Made by a program: the position numbers and the translations under genes | Shown: positions 9,205 to 19,225 of the stretch, piece by piece | How the letters are laid out: the number at the start of each line of letters is the position of its first letter | How positions within the stretch are numbered: the first letter of the stretch is position 1 | Notes under the pieces: model-generated | What the model saw: only the letters and a program-made list of their open reading frames with translations | What the model was told of the DNA's origin: nothing | Databases searched by the model: none | Assembly (NCBI RefSeq): GCF_029542785.1 | Contig: NC_083371.1 | Location: 248,001-312,000 of the forward strand | Length of the DNA stretch: 64,000 nucleotides | Origin: Malassezia japonica | Taxonomy: Eukaryota; Basidiomycota; Malasseziomycetes; Malasseziales; Malasseziaceae | Direction of reading: 5' to 3'

Positions 9205-10899
9205 CTACGGAGGATGTGCGGAGGACGGGGGCGACGCGCGGCTCGGTGACGGCGCGCGCTGGGGTGTGGGGGGGGCGCCGGGCACGATGCCGACCCACTC
9301 CCACACACGCTGCCACTCGCCGTGCCACTGCGCCTGGCGCGTGCGCACATTCGCGTTCTGCTCCACAATACGCGCGACGTGCGCCCAGCGCTGGCGGCGC
9401 ACGCGGGGGTCCGGCTCCGTGGCGAGCACCACGTCGCGGAGGTGCGCGGCGGGCATCTCGCGGGGGCCGTCGCCGTGGGCGTGACGCGTCGCCTGCTCCT
9501 GGAGACGCGCGTAGACGTCGTGGACGTACGTCTTGTCCTCCGCACGACGCACCCGCGTGCGCCGGACGCGCTGCAGAACCGAGTAGACAAGCATCGCGGC
9601 GAGGAGCGACACGAGGACGCGCAGGCGGCTCTCCCACACGAGATCGGCGAGGTACAGACGGAGGCGGCACGCGACAGGCATCGCCGACCGCTGCGACGCA
9701 AACCACACGCCACTCGGCGTGGAAATCTGCACAAACTCGGACGAGGCATGCTCGCCGAGACCGGCGGTCGCCATCGCCCACACCGACGAAAAGGTGGGGG
9801 CGTCGACCTCCTCGTCGACACGCTCGAGCAGCAGCGCACGCACACTCGACGCGGGCACGGCGTACCGCCCCAGCGCATGGCTCGGCGCATTCGCATGCGG
9901 CGCCGCACGGCCGCACTGCACCTGGCCGTGCCAGTGCGCGAGGTAGTCGACAATCGCATCCGCAAGCTCCGCCGCAAGCACAAGCTTGTACGTGTCGGGC
10001 ACGCACTGCGGCGCGGTCCACGACAATGGCAGCGCATACGGCAGCAGGGGGACACGCACAACGCCGGGTGCCTCGAGGACATAGTCGGTACTCTTGCACG
10101 AGCGGATCGCCCTGTTGCTGCACACGGCATGGTCGGGGCACGGCGTGCACTGCGGCGCAAACGACGGCGCAAGCACGGGCTGCGCGTGCTCGTCACAAAA
10201 GCCAAGCGTACGCGTTTGGTGGCAGTAGTACAGCCAGGCGAGGGCAAGCGCCCACACAAGCCAGCGCACGAGTGTCGCACGCCAGTGCACGAGCGACGCA
10301 CCGAGCGGACGCACGGCCGGCTCGGACGGAGGCGAGGGGGGGTGCGCGGCAAGCGCATGCACCTGCTCGGGCGTGCGTGTCTTGGTCAGGGTATCGGCCC
10401 GCACCGAGCGGGCGGGCGGCGTAGCGACGTCGGCCCGGGGCACGCTGCGTGCACTCTTCTCGCTCGGCGGCGCAAGTGCAGGCTCCGGCGGCGCGCTCGG
10501 CGTGCGCGGCACGCGCGCCTCGTCTTCGTCCTCTGCCTTGGGACGCGCTACCCGCGGCGATGCCGACTGAAACGGGTTCTCGTCGCCAAACTTGATTTCG
10601 GGCGTCGCACGGATCGGCTCCTTTCGCTCCTTGATCGGTGTGCCGTGCAGTCTGCTGATGCGCTCCTTGCGCCCGGGACTCGCGACCGGGCTGTCGGACA
10701 CGCGCTGCGCTTTGCGCACCTGTTCGTGTTGCGCCGCCGCCGGCAGCTGGGGGCGCACGTACGTATTAAACGACTCGACAAGCGCCGACTTGCGTGCCCC
10801 GCTCGGCACTGCAATTTGGTACTCGTGCAGGATCGCGCGCAGGTCCGCGACGCGCAGCGCGTTCGCGTCCGTCCCGCCGTCGATCCGCGCGCCGACCAT
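9205..10899 (-). CDS. HEH1: inner nuclear membrane protein Heh1/Src1 (LEM2/Man1 family)
   Basis: Inner nuclear membrane protein that tethers chromatin and recruits ESCRT-III (Chm7) for nuclear envelope surveillance. It is one uninterrupted 564-aa frame. Residues about 10-48 carry the HeH (LEM-like) helix-extension-helix, ALRVADLRAILHEYQIAVPS then KSALVESFNTYVRP. A disordered Ser/Pro-rich nucleoplasmic region follows, then TM1 (TLVRWLVWALALAWLYYC), a Cys-rich lumenal domain (CTPCPDHAVCSNRAI), TM2 (LRVLVSLLAAMLVYSVLQ) and a Man1-Src1 C-terminal winged-helix region with VHDVYARLQEQATRHA. The start codon lies just 15 bp after the ERF2 stop, so its promoter must sit within ERF2. Confidence 0.9.
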   Translation of the reverse strand: MVGARIDGGTDANALRVADLRAILHEYQIAVPSGARKSALVESFNTYVRPQLPAAAQHEQVRKAQRVSDSPVASPGRKERISRLHGTPIKERKEPIRATPEIKFGDENPFQSASPRVARPKAEDEDEARVPRTPSAPPEPALAPPSEKSARSVPRADVATPPARSVRADTLTKTRTPEQVHALAAHPPSPPSEPAVRPLGASLVHWRATLVRWLVWALALAWLYYCHQTRTLGFCDEHAQPVLAPSFAPQCTPCPDHAVCSNRAIRSCKSTDYVLEAPGVVRVPLLPYALPLSWTAPQCVPDTYKLVLAAELADAIVDYLAHWHGQVQCGRAAPHANAPSHALGRYAVPASSVRALLLERVDEEVDAPTFSSVWAMATAGLGEHASSEFVQISTPSGVWFASQRSAMPVACRLRLYLADLVWESRLRVLVSLLAAMLVYSVLQRVRRTRVRRAEDKTYVHDVYARLQEQATRHAHGDGPREMPAAHLRDVVLATEPDPRVRRQRWAHVARIVEQNANVRTRQAQWHGEWQRVWEWVGIVPGAPPTPQRAPSPSRASPPSSAHPP

Positions 10900-10914
10900 G
10901 AATGTGGAGGAAAA

Positions 10915-12043
10915 CTACAAGGAGGCGCCGGGGCGGTAGCGCCCCGGCACCGGCCGGCCGAGGACGACGTACGCGTTGCGCGCCCAGTTCGCGTACTGGA
11001 ACGGTGTGCGCCGCCGTGCGCGGGCGGTGGTATTTGCAGCGTTCGGCGGGGGCGTCGCAAAGTCTTTGGGGACACACTGCGCACGGATCGCCGCCGAGCA
11101 TGCGCTCATCTTACGCAGCACGGCGTTGTCGTGCATCCACTCGCCGGACGGCGCGTGCATATCGTAGAGCTGGTGCGTGGTCTCGAGGCGGATCTGCTCG
11201 ACCGTGCTCCGGTTGCGCAGCAGGAGCCACGTGTGGTAGATAAAGAGGCAGGCCACGGGGATCATCCACACGAGCGCGAGCCAGAAGAAGGCGACGCTCG
11301 ACGGCGATGCCTTGAGCGCATGGACGAACCCACGCTCTGCGCCGGGCGTGCGGGGGCTCGCGAGGCGGTACAGGTGCAGGATACACCCGACCAAGCCCAT
11401 CCAGCTCACGCCGAGCATATGAAAGAGCATCGCATAGAACGTCGTATAGTTGCGGCGGCCGATGCACGCATTAAGAAAGACACAGTGGTGGTCCAGGCCG
11501 TCGACGCAGTTGTCGCACGAGCGGCAGTGACTGCAGCGGGGGGGGCGATACACCTGGCACGCATTGCACCACTTTCGGGCAAAGAGCATCTCGATGCCTT
11601 GGGAGGGGTCGCCGCCATCGTCGACACGCTTCAGCGGCACGTCGATCTCTTTCGGCGCACCGAGCGGCGGCTCAATGTCAAAGGGCGACTGCTCGGGCGC
11701 CTCGCGCTCGGGCGTGGGGTCCACGTGCCGCGGAAGCACACCAGGATCGCGGAACGCAGTGACACTGCGTGAGTATAGATACTTACAACATCGCCGCAAT
11801 CGCATTCAGCCAAAAAAACGCGCCGAGGATCACCACCGCAGGGCTCACATGCAGCCAAACAAATTTGGCTTCCCACCCGATCCACATCGCAGGCACCGCT
11901 AGAAAGAGGACGAGCGTCGTCACAATAATCCACGGACTATCTTTAGAGGTCTGCACACGCCCACTCAAAAGAGTATACGTCTGGCCTTCGTACGCAGCGC
12001 CCTCGGCAGGCGACGCGCCGCGGCGCACCGCGACATGCGGCAT
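10915..12043 (-). CDS. ERF2: DHHC protein S-palmitoyltransferase Erf2
   Basis: Palmitoylates Ras and other substrates at the ER/Golgi, with Erf4 as partner in yeast. Exons 12043-11787 and 11764-10915 give 368 aa. The order is two N-terminal TM segments, the TTxE-region equivalent VTAFRDPGVLPRHVDP created by splicing, the Cys-rich domain CRSCDNCVDGLDHHCVFLNA with the catalytic DHHC, then GRRNYTTFYAM and two further TMs. The 22-nt intron (11765-11786) falls between NAIAAM and VTAFRDPG. A GTG-initiated extension exists upstream; the first ATG is at 12041-12043. The next upstream gene, RIO2, ends 28 bp away on the same strand. Confidence 0.93.
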
Positions 12044-12071
12044 GTCAGTAACCTCCACATAGTGCTACAGT

Positions 12072-13643
12072 CTAAAAGGCGAGCGAGTCGGCCACGGTGC
12101 GCTCCTTGTTGTGCTTGGCCTTGCCGCCGCCGTGGCGGCGTCCGGTCTTGGTCGCCTGGGCCTTGCGGCCGTGGTGCTTTTGCTCGCGCCGGGACGTGCG
12201 GACTTGCGACACGGCGACGCGAGTAGCAATGTCGGATGAGTCGAGCTTGGGACGAGACGACGTGTGAGGAGCACGCGAAGCCGTTTCGAGAGCATCGTCG
12301 TTGTCCTCGGCGTCTTTATCGTCCTCTTCTTCGTCGTCTTCATCGTCTTCGTCTTCGTCATCGTCGTCATCGTCGTCTTCGTCGTCGTCTTCGCCCTCCT
12401 CATCGTCCTCACTTTCCTCTGCACCCTCCTTTCCATGAATGCGCATGCTTTCGATATGTTGCGACAGCACATCGTCCGTCACATTGCCGTAGCCACTCGC
12501 CTTGGTAATCTCGTCGAGGCGCGGCTTGTCCTTTGGCATCGTCGCGACCACCTCGTCAAACTTGGGGTATTCGTCCGACTCGAATCGGAACCGTTTGCGA
12601 AAGAAGCGGCGGACACAGTCCACATCGCGCTCAAAGTAGTAGTCCGCATTGGGGTGGTCGATGCTGACCATCTGCGGAAAATCGATCAGGATCGGCTCGA
12701 CCTGGATACCGTCCTCGAACGTAATGAGCTCGTCGTCGTCGTCTTCTTCTTCCTCCTCCTCCTCCTCTTCCTCCTCTTCCTCGTCCGCGTCGTTGAGCAC
12801 GACGCGCTCAAAGCCCTTGCCCTGCTGGACCGTCGCACCCTCGACCGGCTTCGGCTCGTCCTGCTCCTGCACAGGTGCCTGCATCGGCTCGGCAAACTCC
12901 TCCTCGTACTCGTCTTCCTCGTAAACCTCGCGCACAAGCAAATTAAACTCGTTAAAGTCGCCGTGGATCAAGCCGGCGTGTGCGAGGCGCACAATGAGCG
13001 CCATGAGTGCCGCGTACAGCTTGCGCACCTGCGCCTCGGGCATCGCTGAGATCTGGCGCAGTGGGTACGCATCGATAAACGACATTACGAGCGTATGCCG
13101 CGCCTGGTCGATCGGCGTCGGGACCGGAAACTTGTGCTCGTGCAAGACTTGCATAAATTCGTACTCCTTCTCTGCCGCGAGGCGGCTCATGTACATCCAG
13201 CTTGCGCTCTTGCGCTTGCCCATGTAGTCGCGCTTCTCCTTGATCTTGCGGAAACTAATGCGGCCGAGGCGGTGCAGCTTCAGCACGCGCTGCTCGCCCT
13301 CCTCGCTCGCCACGACCTGGATATCGCTCTCCTTGCCGACGCCGATGCGGTGCCCCACGCTGTAGATCGACTTACGCTTGCTCAGTGCGCGCACCGCAAG
13401 GTAGTCGTACCCTCCGTACGTCAGGCGGAATCCGTCGTACGCATTGTTCTGCACGCGCGCGACGAGCTTGCGCTTCGCGAGGCTGCCGAGCAGCTTGCTG
13501 ATACCCGAGTGCCGCAGCGCCGAGATCTGAGCAATGAGCGTCGACGGTACCACCTCGTGGTTCTTGGAGCCCATCTCCACCGCAGTCAGCACGCGGAACT
13601 CGTCCGGCGTGATGTACCGCACATCCGTTGCATCCAAACGCAT
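12072..13643 (-). CDS. RIO2: RIO2 atypical kinase/ATPase
   Basis: Cytoplasmic late 40S-assembly factor that drives final 18S rRNA maturation. It is a single 523-aa frame. The N-terminal winged helix starts MRLDATDVRYITPDEFRVL. The kinase part has the P-loop-like GVGKESDIQ, the ATP-site region RVLKLHRLGRISFR, the catalytic loop HGDFNEFN (His about residue 227) and the metal-binding IDFPQMVS (Asp about residue 321). About 90 residues, mostly Glu/Asp, separate these two motifs, where the family normally has about ten. The C-terminus is a long Asp/Glu tract followed by a basic tail (HHGRKAQATKTGRRHGGGK). The length exceeds yeast Rio2 (425 aa). Confidence 0.95.
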   Translation of the reverse strand: MRLDATDVRYITPDEFRVLTAVEMGSKNHEVVPSTLIAQISALRHSGISKLLGSLAKRKLVARVQNNAYDGFRLTYGGYDYLAVRALSKRKSIYSVGHRIGVGKESDIQVVASEEGEQRVLKLHRLGRISFRKIKEKRDYMGKRKSASWMYMSRLAAEKEYEFMQVLHEHKFPVPTPIDQARHTLVMSFIDAYPLRQISAMPEAQVRKLYAALMALIVRLAHAGLIHGDFNEFNLLVREVYEEDEYEEEFAEPMQAPVQEQDEPKPVEGATVQQGKGFERVVLNDADEEEEEEEEEEEEEDDDDELITFEDGIQVEPILIDFPQMVSIDHPNADYYFERDVDCVRRFFRKRFRFESDEYPKFDEVVATMPKDKPRLDEITKASGYGNVTDDVLSQHIESMRIHGKEGAEESEDDEEGEDDDEDDDDDDDEDEDDEDDEEEDDKDAEDNDDALETASRAPHTSSRPKLDSSDIATRVAVSQVRTSRREQKHHGRKAQATKTGRRHGGGKAKHNKERTVADSLAF

Positions 13644-13691
13644 GGTGGAAGGACTTTTTTTTGCCCTCCACTTCTCGCCCCATTGATCACG

Positions 13692-14331
13692 ATGCGGGCC
13701 GCTGTGTTGGGATGGCTTGCGCTGTGCGCGGCAACAGCGGTGCGCTGCGCCTCGCCTCAGATTGTGTACCAGCTGCAGAGCGACCGTGAACCGGACCTTG
13801 TTGACCAGCTCGTGGGCGAGGCGCGCGAGCGCAACATCCCGCTCGACAGCGAGCTGCGGCCGACGGATGTGGAGCGCCACAGCGCTTCGTTTGCGTGGGG
13901 CGTGTGCGGCGGCAGCGAGCTTGCGGTGCAGGTGCAGTCCATTGCACTGAACCCCGATCCTCCGGTCAAGGGCCAGAACCTCACCGTGCACGGCAAAGGC
14001 ACGCTGCACACCGAGGTCAAGAACGGCACCTTTATCGACCTGAGCGTGCGTGTCGGCTTCCTGCGCATCTTTTCGCAGCGCGTCGACGTGTGCGAGGCGC
14101 TGAAAGAGAACGATGTCGAGATCCAGTGCCCGCTGGCGCCAGGCGTCTACGACGTGAAGCACACGGCCGAGCTGCCGGCCCACATCCCGCCCGGTACGTT
14201 GCCCATCTTACCCAGCCAAGTACAGCGTGCATGTCACCGGCGAGACGCACGACGGCAAGCCGCTTGCGTGCCTCGATGTCGCCCTCTCCTTCTCGATGTT
14301 TTCGCAGGCCCGCCGCTGGCTGGGCTGGTAG
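13692..14331 (+). CDS. NPC2-like ML-domain lipid-transfer protein
   Basis: Small secreted or vacuolar lipid-binding protein of the ML family (NPC2, fungal phosphatidylglycerol/phosphatidylinositol transfer protein). Exons 13692-14193 and 14216-14331 give 205 aa. A signal peptide spans about residues 1-19 (AAVLGWLALCAATAVRC). The ML fold follows with Cys residues at FAWGVCGGSELAVQV, VDVCEALKENDVEIQCPLAPG and GKPLACLDVALSF. The 22-nt intron (14194-14215) joins HIPPA to KYSVHVTGE. It pairs divergently with RIO2 (48 bp) and lies 31 bp before MRE11. NPC2 in yeast delivers sterols to vacuolar NCR1; the lipid bound here is not determined. Confidence 0.85.
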
Positions 14332-14362
14332 AACACACCTCCATAGGTATCCGTGCGCCTTC

Positions 14363-16286
14363 ATGGACAGCCAAGTGCGCTTCCTGCTCGCGTCGGATAC
14401 GCATCTTGGGTACTTGGAACGGGATCCTGTGCGTGGAAATGACTCGTTCGAGGCCTTTCGTGAGGTCCTCGAGATTGCGCGTGCGCAGGACGTTGATTTC
14501 ATCCTGCTAGGCGGCGACCTGTTTCACGAGAACAAGCCGTCGCGCGCGACGATGCACCGGACGATGGCGATGCTGCGCGAGTACACGTTTGGCGAGCGCG
14601 CCGTGTCGGTCGAACTGCTCAGCGACCCGCACGATGCGCAGCGGGGCTACCCATTTCCAGCGGTGAACTACGAGGACCCGAACCTCAACGTGAGCATTCC
14701 CATCTTTTCGATCCACGGCAACCATGACGACCCGCAGGGCTCGGATGAGCATGGGCCGCTCTCGGCGCTTGACATGCTCGCAGCCGCAGGCCTCATCAAC
14801 TACTTTGGGCGCTTGGACCTCGCTTCCGAGACCAGTGCCAAGCGCAAGGCACAGGGGACCGACGACATGATTGCCGTGCGCCCAGTGCTCCTGCGCAAGG
14901 GCGACACGCGTATTGCTTTGTATGGCATGGGCAACATCAAGGACGAGCGGCTCTCGTACGAGCTCAAGGCGAAGCACGTGTGCATGTACCGACCGGCGGA
15001 AGACCCGGACGACTGGTTCAACCTGCTCGTCGTGCACCAAAACCGCGCGGCACACAACCCCCGCGCGTTTATCCCCGAGAGCGCGTTTGACGACTCAGTG
15101 GACCTCGTCGTCTGGGGGCACGAGCACGAGCAACGGATCCTCCCCGAGTCCGTCTCGGAAAAGAACTACTACATTTCCCAGCCGGGCAGCAGCGTCGCGA
15201 CGAGCCTCTCGCCGGGCGAGACGGTGGAAAAGTGCGTCGCGATCGTCCACGTCGACCACAAGGACTTTAAGATTGAGCCGATTGCTCTGCAGTCCGTGCG
15301 CCCATTTGTTATGAAGGACATTTCGCTGCCGACCGAGGCCGCGGCCGCGCGCCTCGATCCAAGCAAGCGCGAGGACGTGACCAAGCTCCTGCGCAAGCAC
15401 GTCGACTCACTCATCAGCGCGGCTGAACGTGCATGGGAAGAGCGCGTCGCTGCGATCCCCCAAGACGCCCGGCGGCCCCAACCCTTGCCACTCGTCCGCC
15501 TGCGCGTTGCCTACGATACCCAGATTCCCCTCGGCAACCTGGCGCGGTTCGGCCACGAATTCGCAGGGCGCATTGCGAATCCAAAGGATGTTGTCCAGCT
15601 GCAGCTCAAGCGCAGCCGCCAGACCCGCGACAACTCTGCGGGACACGTCGTGCGGCTCGATAAAGACATGATTCCCGCCGAAAAGCTCGAGCGCATCCAA
15701 CTCTCGTCGCTGGTCCTCGAGAATGTGCGCCTGCAAAACTTTGACTTGCTCGACGCTGCACAGCTCCAGCGCAGCGTTATGGGCTACGTGGAAAAGGACG
15801 AGTACGTTATTGCACTGACACAGACGCGATGCCGTCGAGCAGTTCCTCCAGCATACCCTGAGCGACATCGAGGCGCAACTTGCAGCCGAGCATCTCGACG
15901 AGACGCAGCTCCAGGCAGAGCTCGAGCGCGTGAGTGCTCAGCAGCGCTCAGCGCTGGCGGCGCTCGATGTAGGCGATACGGGCATGATGCAAGCGACACC
16001 ACGCCGCCCACCGCCGTCGGCACGCACTGCACGGCCGGCCGCGCCGCGCCCCCCCGTGTCGAGTACGCCGCTCGTGCCGCTTCCTCCCCGCCCCGCGCTG
16101 AGCCCGTCGCCCGAGCCCGAAGTGCGGACGGCGCGGCGGCGCGTCTCTTCTCCCTCGCCGCCGTCTGTGCCGCCGTCCGCACCGCCGTCCGCACCGCCTA
16201 CCCCCCTCTCCTCGCGTGCGGCGGCGCTCTCGCAGCTCGGCACGGCGCGTCCGTCGCGGCGGCGTCGAGGTGACAACGTTTTTTAG
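14363..16286 (+). CDS. MRE11: double-strand break repair nuclease Mre11
   Basis: Mn-dependent 3'-5' exonuclease and endonuclease of the Mre11-Rad50-Nbs1 complex, acting in break resection, telomere care and checkpoint signalling. Exons 14363-15801 and 15824-16286 give 633 aa. All phosphoesterase motifs are visible: SDTHLGY, LLGGDLFHENKPS, IHGNHDDPQG, LLVVHQNRA and VVWGHEHEQRI. The capping domain and Mre11 DNA-binding domain follow, with PEKLERIQLSSL-like and LQNFDLLD segments. The 22-nt intron (15802-15823) joins GYVEKDE to RDAVEQFLQHTLSDIEAQL. The tail is Pro/Ser/Arg-rich and ends RRRRGDNVF. It is convergent to CAF40 with a 159-bp gap, the largest convergent gap here. Confidence 0.96.
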
Positions 16287-16445
16287 GCGCAGCCCAACTA
16301 TGAAACTGTAGGGCAGGTATACGACAGCAATCAGCCTTCTCGTGGTGATACAATGCACTGTTCTGTACAACAGCAATGCACTTAGACCCAGTACGAGGCG
16401 GTATCGAGGCATTGCCGGCATTGCGAGGGTATGCTGGCGCATTGC

Positions 16446-17372
16446 CTACGTCTCCACGCGATCGGAGAGGTTGAGCAAGAGCGTCGCCAGGCAGCGCTTC
16501 GTGATGTGATCGTTTTTGAGCAGCTGCGAGAAGGTTGCGTCACGCAGGGGCCCCGGCAGGCACGAGCGGAGCGCTTCGCGGGCGCGCGGGTTGTCGCTCA
16601 GGCGCAGGTAGCAGCGGACGACGTGCTTGAGCAGGCGAATCGCCTGGCTCTCGACGATCTGCGTGACCATGTTGCTGAGCACGGTTGCCACCGCGTAAAA
16701 GCGTTCGTAGGTCTGACAGATGTAGTTCAAACCCAAGTCATCCAGGAGGATCTTTTGCACGATAAAAATAGCCACCGTTTTCGAGAGTTCCGAGCCGGTC
16801 TCCATGATACGCAGGCACAGAGGGATGATCTCTGTCGAGAGCAAAAAGGTAATTACATCCGAGTTGTCGTTTTGCTTGACCAGCGCGCCGACGACGCCCA
16901 AGGAGGTCAGGCGGAGGTACTCAAACGGGCGCGACTTGGAGGTCGTGTTCAAAAAAGGGTAGAGAAACAGGGGAATGTGTGCCTGGAGGAACACACCACG
17001 CGTCTCGGTGTGGCTCGCGACGCACTGCAGCAGCGCAAGCGCGTTGCACACGCGGTTGGACGCGTGGGCAGTGAGCACCGGCGGCGAGAGCAGCGGGTAC
17101 ACCGAGATGATCTCCTGCAACAGCGAAGGCATCACGCCAAAGCTATTCCATAGCACAAGTGCGAGATCTTCATACTGCTCGCGTTTCTTGCTCAGTTCGA
17201 GCAGTGCGTGCTCGCGCTGGGCAGAGCTTCCAGGCAAGGCGTCTACGCTCCCAGCGACGACTTCAGCAGGGTCAGGGCGCTGACAGAATTGTGAGATGAG
17301 ATGGTGTAAATCAAGCGCTGTCATTGCCTCACCGCTCGGCGCGGCGGCGGCCTGGACATGCACGTCTCCCAT
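16446..17372 (-). CDS. CAF40: CCR4-NOT subunit Caf40 (CNOT9/Rcd1)
   Basis: Armadillo-type subunit of the CCR4-NOT deadenylase complex, acting in mRNA decay and translational repression. From ATG 17372 it is 308 aa, like human CNOT9. Conserved helices include [84 protein letters not shown] and [24 protein letters not shown] sequence. The frame stays open upstream to another ATG at 17462, whose reverse complement overlaps the start codon of divergent CWC21. I prefer 17372 because family similarity begins soon after it and 88 bp then remain for a shared promoter; this is not certain. Confidence 0.93.
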   Translation of the reverse strand: MGDVHVQAAAAPSGEAMTALDLHHLISQFCQRPDPAEVVAGSVDALPGSSAQREHALLELSKKREQYEDLALVLWNSFGVMPSLLQEIISVYPLLSPPVLTAHASNRVCNALALLQCVASHTETRGVFLQAHIPLFLYPFLNTTSKSRPFEYLRLTSLGVVGALVKQNDNSDVITFLLSTEIIPLCLRIMETGSELSKTVAIFIVQKILLDDLGLNYICQTYERFYAVATVLSNMVTQIVESQAIRLLKHVVRCYLRLSDNPRAREALRSCLPGPLRDATFSQLLKNDHITKRCLATLLLNLSDRVET

Positions 17373-17460
17373 CTGAGCTCGAAGCGCAGAGCGCGGCAGA
17401 GACGGGGGACGCGGCGGCCCCGAACTGTCTTGCTCATGCTGACTAAGCTTCTCCACCGCC

Positions 17461-18195
17461 ATGTACAACGGCATTGGGCTGCAGACGGCGCGCGGCAGTG
17501 GCACGAATGGCTACATCCAGCGAAACCTATCGCACGTCAAGCCGCGTGACGCACCGCGGCCTCAAACAGAGGAAAAGGTGCGCCACGTTGAACCCGACGA
17601 AAAAATTCTCGAGCACGACCGCAAACGGAAAGTGGAAATCAAGTGCATCGAGCTCCAGGACGAGCTCGAGGAACAAGGGCTCCCGGACGACCAAATTGAA
17701 GAGCGCGTGAGTGCGCTGCGCAAGGAGCTTCAGGCGCGAAACACGTACGCACGCCCGTCGCACCAAGAGGCCAAAAACTTGCGCCCGTCGGATACCCACG
17801 CGCTCGGCGCGGCCAAGCGCGCCGAGACGGCCAAGATGGAGCGCGCACTCCGCATCCACTCGGACTACCAGGAGGGCGAGTCATTCCAGCCCGAATTCCA
17901 GGAGCGCCGCAAGCTCGAGCGTATCGAGGCGCGCGAACGCCGCCAAGAAGAGTCGCGCCGCCGCTGGGAAGAGCGGCGCGAGGAGCGCGACTCGTGGCGC
18001 GATGAGCACGGCTGGCGCCGCGAGAAAGAGCGCGACGAGCCGCCGCGGGACAGCGGATGGCGTCGCGAGCGCCGCGAGGACGTGCCGCGCGCCGACGACC
18101 GCGCCGCGTCGCCGCCACGCCACGCGCCGCCGCGCTCGCCCGGCGCCTTTTCCTCCACACGCTCCGCCACCCCGCCGTCGCCGCCGCGGCGCTAG
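17461..18195 (+). CDS. CWC21: spliceosome factor Cwc21 (SRRM2 N-terminal homologue)
   Basis: Small protein of the activated spliceosome that contacts Prp8 and Snu114 near the catalytic centre. It is a single 244-aa frame. The invariant N-terminus [20 protein letters not shown] is present, followed by the cwf21 domain with a coiled-coil ([20 protein letters not shown], then [13 protein letters not shown]). The C-terminal half is a highly charged Arg/Glu/Ser-rich tail ([20 protein letters not shown]) longer than in yeast Cwc21 (135 aa). It is one of three splicing proteins in a window where introns average about 22 nt. Confidence 0.95.
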   Translation: MYNGIGLQTARGSGTNGYIQRNLSHVKPRDAPRPQTEEKVRHVEPDEKILEHDRKRKVEIKCIELQDELEEQGLPDDQIEERVSALRKELQARNTYARPSHQEAKNLRPSDTHALGAAKRAETAKMERALRIHSDYQEGESFQPEFQERRKLERIEARERRQEESRRRWEERREERDSWRDEHGWRREKERDEPPRDSGWRRERREDVPRADDRAASPPRHAPPRSPGAFSSTRSATPPSPPRR

Positions 18196-18196
18196 C

Positions 18197-18202
18197 CACG
18201 TG
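18197..18202. promoter_or_regulatory. CACGTG E-box upstream of SEC53
   Basis: CACGTG directly after the CWC21 stop and 94 bp before the SEC53 ATG, in a 101-bp gap. Confidence 0.45.
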
Positions 18203-18296
18203 ATTACGCCGTGTAGGCTTACGCGAGCGGCGAGAACGTGACTGGGGCCGTGCACACACTGCGCGCAGGCCCGCTCCGTTCTCTTCCTGTAGCAGT

Positions 18297-19183
18297 ATGT
18301 CGAGCGTGCTCCCCCTGTCCCAGCGCAAGAACCCGGGCGTTGTGTGCCTGTTTGATGTCGACGGCACGCTGACGCCTGCGCGTCAGACTGTCTCGAAAGA
18401 GATGCTCGACACGCTCAAGGAGCTGCGCAAGCACACGGCCATCGGCTTCGTGGGCGGCAGCGATCTAAAGAAGATCCGCGAGCAGCTCCAGTTGCCGAAC
18501 GCCGAGGACTGTATGTATAGATTCTGACGCAGTCCTGGACGACTTTGACTATGGCTTTGCCGAGAACGGCCTCACGGCATACCGCATGGGCAAGGAGCTG
18601 CCGAGCGAGTCGTTCATCAACTGGCTCGGCGAGGACAAGTACAAGAAGCTGGTCAAGTTCATCCTCGGCTACATCTCCCAGCTGGACATCCCGGTCATGC
18701 GGTACGTGGCGCGCCTAACGCAGTGGCACCTTTGTCGAGTTCCGCCGCGGCATGGTCAATGTGAGCCCGATTGGCCGTAACGCATCGTAGGTTTCCTCTC
18801 TCACCCCAGCATCCAGGAGCGCAAGGAATTTCAGGAGTTTGACAAGCAGGCCAAGATCCGCCCGGCATTTGTCGAGGCGCTCAAGAAGGAGTTCCCGGAC
18901 TACGGCCTCACGTACAGCATCGGCGGCGAGATCTCCTTCGACGTCTTCCCGGCCGGTTGGGACAAGACGTTTGCGCTCCAGCACCTCAAGGAGTCCGACG
19001 CGGACCTCCCGGGCGGATACAAGGAGATCCACTTCTTTGGCGACAAGACTTTCCCGGTACGTCGCACGACTAATGCAGGGTGGAAACGACCACGAGATCT
19101 ACTCGCACCCGAGTGTCAAGGGCCACGCCGTCACCAGCCCGGAGGACACCATGGCCCAGCTCAAGGAGCTCTTTTTGCATTAA
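18297..19183 (+). CDS. SEC53: phosphomannomutase
   Basis: Interconverts mannose-6-phosphate and mannose-1-phosphate, feeding GDP-mannose to glycosylation. Exons 18297-18510, 18533-18701, 18724-18786, 18810-19056 and 19079-19183 give 265 aa, near the yeast size (254). The HAD-type nucleophile motif [12 protein letters not shown] is at residues 19-30. Splicing restores [40 protein letters not shown] with [12 protein letters not shown], and [19 protein letters not shown]. The four introns are 22, 22, 23 and 22 nt, and each ends in CTGAC/CTAAC/CTCAC/CTAAT plus NCAG. SEC59 nearby uses the same mannose and dolichol pathways. Confidence 0.97.
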
Positions 19184-19190
19184 GTAGCGC

Positions 19191-19204
19191 ATAATTTTTT
19201 GGAA
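19191..19204. promoter_or_regulatory. AATTTTTTGG element upstream of the 19226 gene
   Basis: The T-rich string AATTTTTTGG lies about 22-35 bp before the ATG of the 19226-20503 gene. The same 10-mer, in the same orientation relative to the gene, precedes BFR2. It resembles the RRPE element of yeast ribosome-biogenesis promoters. Confidence 0.35.
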
Positions 19205-19225
19205 GTGGAGTGCATCTCGTCTGCC

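Noticed and set aside
9322..11772. Plus-strand open frame of 816 codons across HEH1 and ERF2
   Set aside because: It spans two unrelated conserved minus-strand genes and the gap between them, with Arg/His-rich low-complexity translation.
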